Below, in pieces: positions 5,898 through 9,237 of a DNA stretch of 9,237 nt; the first letter of the stretch is position 1, and each line of letters starts with the position of its first letter. The position numbers and the translations under genes are program-made. The notes beneath the pieces are model-generated. The model had not been told where the DNA came from. It ran no database searches and saw nothing but the letters and a program-made list of their open reading frames with translations. Location of the stretch: positions 1-9,237 of the forward strand of contig JAIRLA010000133.1 in assembly GCA_031259795.1 (NCBI GenBank), read 5' to 3'. This DNA is from Azoarcus sp. (GTDB taxonomy: Bacteria > Pseudomonadota > Gammaproteobacteria > Burkholderiales > Rhodocyclaceae).

Positions 5898-6350
5898 ATG
5901 AGCCGCCGCCTCGTGTATCTTGCCGCCGCTGTCCTGCCGTTCCTGGCCAGCGGCGCGGCTCTGGCCATCGACTATGCGTCGGTGGCCCGGCCCGCCATCC
6001 TTTACGACGCGCCCTCCCCGCAAGGACAAAAGCTCGCCATCGTTCGCAGCGGTACGCCGGTCGAAATCGTGCTGACGAGTCCGGACGCCCAATGGGTGAA
6101 AGTGCGCGACCCATCCGGCGCGATCTCATGGATCGAGGGCGGCGCGCTCAGCAAGCAGCGCACCGTGTTCGTCACCGCCGAACAGGCCATGGTGCAGCGC
6201 GCCGCAAGCGATGCCGCCCCCCCCGCGTTCGCGGTGAGGCGCGAAGTCGTGCTCGAATTCGTCTCCATCGAACCCGGGGGCTGGATCAAGGTGCGGCATG
6301 CCGACGGCAGCGACGGCTACCTGCGCGCCTCCGCGGCGTGGGGGTTCTGA
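5898..6350 (+). CDS. Secreted protein with two bacterial SH3-like domains
   Basis: This 150-residue protein has a clear signal peptide (SRR, hydrophobic core, ALA|ID cut after about residue 23), so it should act in the periplasm. The mature part appears to be two SH3-like units. The first (about 24-90) reads YASVARPAILYDAPSPQGQK and then VKVRDPSGAISWIEGGAL. The second (about 91-150) has VFVTAEQAMVQRAAS and ends with WIKVRHADGSDGYLRAS. The pattern of WVKVRD-G-GWI followed by a Gly-Tyr-Leu close is typical of bacterial SH3 domains, many of which bind cell-wall peptides. No catalytic domain is present, so it is likely a binding or adaptor protein. A good ribosome site AGGGAG (5887-5892) lies 5 bases before the ATG, and the gene follows secB after 14 bp. 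The gpsA start lies 5 bp after its stop codon. E. coli has no such gene between secB and gpsA. The precise function is unknown. Confidence 0.85.
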   Translation: MSRRLVYLAAAVLPFLASGAALAIDYASVARPAILYDAPSPQGQKLAIVRSGTPVEIVLTSPDAQWVKVRDPSGAISWIEGGALSKQRTVFVTAEQAMVQRAASDAAPPAFAVRREVVLEFVSIEPGGWIKVRHADGSDGYLRASAAWGF

Positions 6351-6355
6351 AAGGC

Positions 6356-7336
6356 ATGCGCATCGCCGTTTTTGGCGCGGGCGCCTGGGGCACGGCGCTG
6401 GCGCAGGCATTTTCCGCCTTCCACAGCGTATGCCTGTGGGGACGCGAAGCCGACAACATCGACGAAATACGCCGCACGCGCGAAAACCGCCTCTTCCTGC
6501 CCGGCATCGCCTTGCGTCCGGAACTGGAATTCAGCGCCGATTTCGATCAGGCCGCCGCCGGTGCCGACCTGCACCTGATCGCCACGCCGCTGGCCGGGCT
6601 GCGCGACACCGTGCGCGCCCTGCGCCAGCGCGCGCCCGTACCGTTCATCTGGGCGTGCAAAGGGCTGGAAACCGGCAGCGGCCGCCTGCCGCATGAAATC
6701 GTCGACGAAGAGACAGGCACGGATGCTGTCTACGGCCTGCTCACCGGCCCCACATTCGCCGCGGAAGTTGGACGCGGCTTGCCGGCGGCGATCGCGCTGG
6801 CATCGAAAGACGCCGCCTTCACCCATCATTGGACGCGGATACTGCACCAGCCCCGGCTCAGGGTCTACGCCAATACAGATCTGGTCGGCTGCGAAATCGG
6901 CGGCGCGGTCAAGAATGTCATCGCCATCGCCGCCGGCGTGGCCGATGGCATGGGCTTCGGCCTCAACGCCCGCGCCGCGCTCATCACCCGCGGACTGGCC
7001 GAAATCGCCCGTCTCGCCGCGGCCCTTGGCGGCCGTCACGACACCTTGATGGGCCTGGCCGGCATGGGCGACCTCATCCTCACCTGTACCGGCGACCTCT
7101 CCCGCAACCGCCAGGTCGGACTGGCGCTGGCCGGCGGCAAAAGCCTGTCCGGCATCCTCGCCGAACTTGGTCACGTCGCCGAGGGCGTTTCCACCGCGCG
7201 CGAAGTCGCCCGCCTGGGTTCCCGCCTCGGCATCGACATGCCCATCTGCACCGCTGTCGACGCCCTCCTCCACCATGGTCTCGCCGCCCGCGACGCCGTG
7301 GAGCGACTCCTGGCGCGCGACCCGAAGCAGGAATGA
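6356..7336 (+). CDS. gpsA: NAD(P)-dependent glycerol-3-phosphate dehydrogenase
   Basis: GpsA reduces dihydroxyacetone phosphate to sn-glycerol-3-phosphate, the backbone for phospholipid synthesis, in the cytoplasm. The 326-residue protein matches the usual length. The N-terminal Rossmann fold begins with FGAGAWGTALA (6-16), which contains GxGxxG. Family motifs follow: WACKGLE (K102), LLTGPTFAAEV (128-138), and GGAVKNVIAIAAGVADGMGFG (182-202) with the expected catalytic K186. The C-terminal helical domain carries NARAALITRGLAEIARL and GLAGMGDLILTCTGDLSRNR. The ATG at 6356 is chosen because the Rossmann strand starts there; the frame stays open upstream but that stretch is the SH3 gene. A G-rich tract at 6340-6344 could serve as ribosome site, and the short gap to the SH3 gene suggests coupled translation. 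It is the last gene of the rightward group; cysE, which follows gpsA in E. coli, is absent. Confidence 0.96.
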   Translation: MRIAVFGAGAWGTALAQAFSAFHSVCLWGREADNIDEIRRTRENRLFLPGIALRPELEFSADFDQAAAGADLHLIATPLAGLRDTVRALRQRAPVPFIWACKGLETGSGRLPHEIVDEETGTDAVYGLLTGPTFAAEVGRGLPAAIALASKDAAFTHHWTRILHQPRLRVYANTDLVGCEIGGAVKNVIAIAAGVADGMGFGLNARAALITRGLAEIARLAAALGGRHDTLMGLAGMGDLILTCTGDLSRNRQVGLALAGGKSLSGILAELGHVAEGVSTAREVARLGSRLGIDMPICTAVDALLHHGLAARDAVERLLARDPKQE

Positions 7337-7354
7337 AAAAGAAGCAGAAGCGCG

Positions 7355-7819
7355 TCACTCCGCGCCCGCGAATCCATTCTGCCGCCATCCTTCATACACC
7401 ACCAGCGCCACCGTATTCGACAAATTGATGCTGCGGTTCCCCGGGCGCATCGGAACGCGCAACCGCCGCTCCGGAGGCAATTCCGCCAGTACCGCCATGG
7501 GCAGACCCCGGGTTTCGGAACCGAACAACAGCACATCGCCCGCGCTGTAAGCAATGTGGTCGTAGCGTTCCGCGCCGCGCGTACTCAGGGCGAACATGCG
7601 CCGTCCAGGGAAATGCGCCCGGCACGCGGCCCAGTCGCGGTGGATGGTGACATGCGCGAGATCATGGTAATCCAGCCCGGCGCGCTGCAACTGGCGGTCG
7701 GAAAGATCGAAGCCGAACGGTTCGACCAGATGAAGGCGCACGCCGCTATTGGCGGCGAGGCGAATGATGTTGCCGGTATTGGGCGGAATTTCCGGCTCGA
7801 AAAGGATGACATCGAACAT
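7355..7819 (-). CDS. trmL: tRNA (cytidine/uridine-34 2'-O)-methyltransferase TrmL
   Basis: TrmL is a small SPOUT (trefoil-knot) methyltransferase. It uses S-adenosylmethionine to methylate the ribose of the wobble base of certain leucine tRNAs. The 154-residue protein is essentially the bare catalytic domain: FEPEIPPNTGNIIRLAANSG (7-26), GFDLSDRQLQRAGLDYH, the knot motif LLFGSETRGLP (97-107), and the closing motif RSINLSNTVALVVYE (129-143). The length fits the family (about 155-160). The ATG at 7819 is the only sensible start; no clear Shine-Dalgarno precedes it. It converges on gpsA with only 18 bp between the stop codons and no visible terminator. In E. coli trmL (yibK) lies downstream of cysE in the same direction as gpsA, so its orientation here is reversed. 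The tRNA substrate is assumed from the family. Confidence 0.94.
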   Translation of the reverse strand: MFDVILFEPEIPPNTGNIIRLAANSGVRLHLVEPFGFDLSDRQLQRAGLDYHDLAHVTIHRDWAACRAHFPGRRMFALSTRGAERYDHIAYSAGDVLLFGSETRGLPMAVLAELPPERRLRVPMRPGNRSINLSNTVALVVYEGWRQNGFAGAE

Positions 7820-8152
7820 CGGCGATCAGCGCGCACATGGGAGACCCGCCATATTTTCCGCGCTTTTGCCCGCCGCGAACATTTCTTGCCGCCCAGGCCC
7901 GTATTGTTCATCACAAAACATCATATCGAAATGCGCTCGCGGCCCACATGGATATCTTGTGGCGATCCATTTATTTAGAATAAAAAATGTTTTGCGAATC
8001 ACCCCCCGACGCCTATACTGATTTTCCGATCCGGGAATCCCAGCCGTTCCTGTTCTTGAAACGCGCGTTGCCTCGCCGATGCGGCAAACAATAAATACAT
8101 TTCCGGCTGCTTTCCCCGGCCATTTCAACCTTGGAATGAATCGACGATACGC
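7820..8152. other. Intergenic region upstream of trmL and the sigma-54 activator
   Basis: This 333-bp stretch lies between divergently oriented genes. It is AT-rich around 7965-7995. It contains a candidate rightward promoter (7992-8019) and two short dyads: CCACA-N9-TGTGG (7944-7962) and TTGCC-N10-GGCAA (8068-8087), either of which could be a regulator site. I found no convincing sigma-54 (-24/-12) promoter on either strand and no clear trmL promoter. A minus-strand reading frame of 32 codons (7924-7826) is the only small ORF I noted; it has no recognisable family. Confidence 0.5.
7992..8019 (+). promoter_or_regulatory. Candidate sigma-70-type promoter for the sigma-54 activator gene
   Basis: TTGCGA (7992-7997) matches four of six -35 bases, and TATACT (8014-8019) matches five of six -10 bases, with a 16-bp spacer. 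Transcription from here would give a leader of about 125 bases before the ATG at 8153, long enough to hold further control elements such as the dyad at 8068-8087. Confidence 0.45.
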
Positions 8153-9235
8153 ATGGACAAGATTCTGACGCTCCCCGACACCGGCGCGCACGTCCTTTCC
8201 ATCCGCGCCAAGGCCCAAGTCTTTCACGATCCCGCATCGGTGGAAGTGCTGGAGACGGTCGAACTGGTCGCGCCCAGCGGCGCCACGGTCCTGATCGTCG
8301 GCGACACCGGCACCGGCAAGGAATTGCTCGCCCGCCACATACACGAGAAAAGCGGTCGCGGCGGCCCCTTCGTCGCCGTCAATTGCGGCGCGTTCAGCGA
8401 AAACCTGATCGAAGCGGAATTGTTCGGCCACGAACCCGGCGCATTCACCGGCGCACAAGGCGCACGCGCCGGCTGGTTCGAGGCCGCCCAGCACGGCACC
8501 CTGTTCCTCGATGAAATCGGCGACCTGCCGCTCGCCATGCAGGTCAAACTACTGCGGGTCATCCAGGAACGCCAGGTCGTTCGCCTGGGATCGCGCCGCC
8601 CCCTGGACATCGACGTGCGGCTGGTCACCGCCACCAACATCGACCTCGCCCGCGCCGTCGCAGCCGGCAATTTCCGCCGCGATCTCTACTACCGCCTCAA
8701 CGTCGCCGTCGTCCACCTGCCGCTGTTGCGGGAACGGCCAGACGACATCCTGCCGCTGGCGCGGCATTTCATGGAAATGTACCGGATCAGGCTGCGGCTC
8801 GACAAAGTAGACATATCGCCGCAAGCCCGGCAGGCGCTTCTGGATTATGAATGGCCGGGAAACATCCGCGAACTGGAAAACGTCATCCACTACGCGCTCA
8901 TCGTTTCCCGGAACGGTCTCATCCAGAGCGGCGACCTGAGGCTGCACAAGTCCGTCTCCGGCGTCCATGACAGAAGCGCGCCGCCCCCGGAACAGGAAAT
9001 CTCCGGCATCCTCCCCGCGGCCATCCGCTCCCTGCTCGATACCGGCCATCCCGCCATTTACGAACACGTGGAAGAAACCCTTGTCCGCCAGGCTTTTGCC
9101 CGATGCAATGGCAACCAGGTCAAGACCGCCAGCCTGCTGGGCGTCTCGCGCAACGTGGTGCGCGCCCTGCTGAAACGCTTCGGCCTGCTGAACGGCGCCG
9201 CCCGGCCAGTCGAAAGCGAACTATCGAAGATCTGA
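8153..9235 (+). CDS. Sigma-54-dependent transcriptional activator, SfnR-like, without sensor domain
   Basis: This 360-residue enhancer-binding protein remodels sigma-54 RNA polymerase by ATP hydrolysis. The AAA+ domain begins almost at once and is complete: Walker A GDTGTGKE (50-57), the sigma-54-contacting GAFTGA loop (96-101), Walker [11 protein letters not shown] (115-124), arginine-finger candidates R175 and R181 in [11 protein letters not shown], and sensor [10 protein letters not shown] (236-243). A Fis-type helix-turn-helix closes the protein (about 309-347, [19 protein letters not shown]). Unlike NtrC or NorR types there is no receiver, GAF or PAS domain; only about 35 residues precede the AAA+ core. 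The start [13 protein letters not shown], followed by [12 protein letters not shown], resembles SfnR, which in Pseudomonas controls use of dimethyl sulfone and other sulfur sources. That assignment rests on remembered similarity. Activity is probably set by expression level or a partner protein. The ATG at 8153 has only a weak, distant ribosome site. Two bases of the window follow the stop codon, so its target operon may lie just outside. Confidence 0.88.
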   Translation: MDKILTLPDTGAHVLSIRAKAQVFHDPASVEVLETVELVAPSGATVLIVGDTGTGKELLARHIHEKSGRGGPFVAVNCGAFSENLIEAELFGHEPGAFTGAQGARAGWFEAAQHGTLFLDEIGDLPLAMQVKLLRVIQERQVVRLGSRRPLDIDVRLVTATNIDLARAVAAGNFRRDLYYRLNVAVVHLPLLRERPDDILPLARHFMEMYRIRLRLDKVDISPQARQALLDYEWPGNIRELENVIHYALIVSRNGLIQSGDLRLHKSVSGVHDRSAPPPEQEISGILPAAIRSLLDTGHPAIYEHVEETLVRQAFARCNGNQVKTASLLGVSRNVVRALLKRFGLLNGAARPVESELSKI

Positions 9236-9237
9236 GC

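Noticed and set aside
6317..7276. 319-codon minus-strand open frame opposite gpsA
   Set aside because: It is fully covered by gpsA, whose motifs are complete. The minus-strand product is low-complexity and unlike any family I know.
7337..7354. Terminator between the convergent gpsA and trmL genes
   Set aside because: The gap is only 18 bases and no stem-loop or T-run is visible.

Overview
The window looks like a piece of a GC-rich betaproteobacterial chromosome. The GpmA, EnvC, CtpA, rhodanese, GrxC, SecB and GpsA proteins all read like those of Rhodocyclales or Nitrosomonadales; that placement is from remembered family resemblance, not from a search. Most of the window is a housekeeping locus with a few accessory additions at its edges. 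I found no phage, transposon, CRISPR array, rRNA or tRNA.

Layout. (1) 1-399 (+): the 3' end of a glycoside hydrolase family 5 (cellulase-like) gene, visibly less GC-rich than the rest. (2) 400-552: a short gap between convergent genes, with a strong hairpin. (3) 4026-553 (-): a three-gene unit read leftwards, gpmA (glycolysis), then an envC-type murein hydrolase activator, then ctpA (periplasmic S41 protease). (4) 4027-4200: a divergent control region with a clear sigma-70-type promoter, a perfect 8-bp tandem repeat and an inverted repeat. (5) 4201-7336 (+): arsR-type repressor, membrane-anchored rhodanese, grxC, secB, a secreted twin-SH3 protein and gpsA, tightly packed and probably largely co-transcribed. 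(6) 7819-7355 (-): trmL, convergent with gpsA. (7) 7820-8152: a 333-bp intergenic region. (8) 8153-9235 (+): a sigma-54 activator of the SfnR type without an N-terminal sensor domain.

How the genes relate. The core matches an old gene neighbourhood also found in E. coli (envC-gpmM divergent from yibN-grxC-secB-gpsA-cysE-trmL). Relative to that arrangement, this window has the cofactor-dependent GpmA where E. coli has cofactor-independent GpmM. An ArsR regulator is added in front of the rhodanese, a secreted SH3 protein lies between secB and gpsA, cysE is absent and trmL is flipped. EnvC and CtpA both act in the cell envelope. SecB and the anchored rhodanese connect to export and sulfur or redox chemistry. 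GpsA supplies glycerol-3-phosphate for phospholipids.

The most interesting point is the ArsR protein. It has a cysteine pair (C33 and C99) with the same 66-residue spacing as the persulfide-sensing pair of SqrR and BigR, and it sits directly upstream of a rhodanese with an intact active-site cysteine. A sulfide- or persulfide-responsive switch for this operon is a reasonable hypothesis. I do not see a wholly new type of system here.
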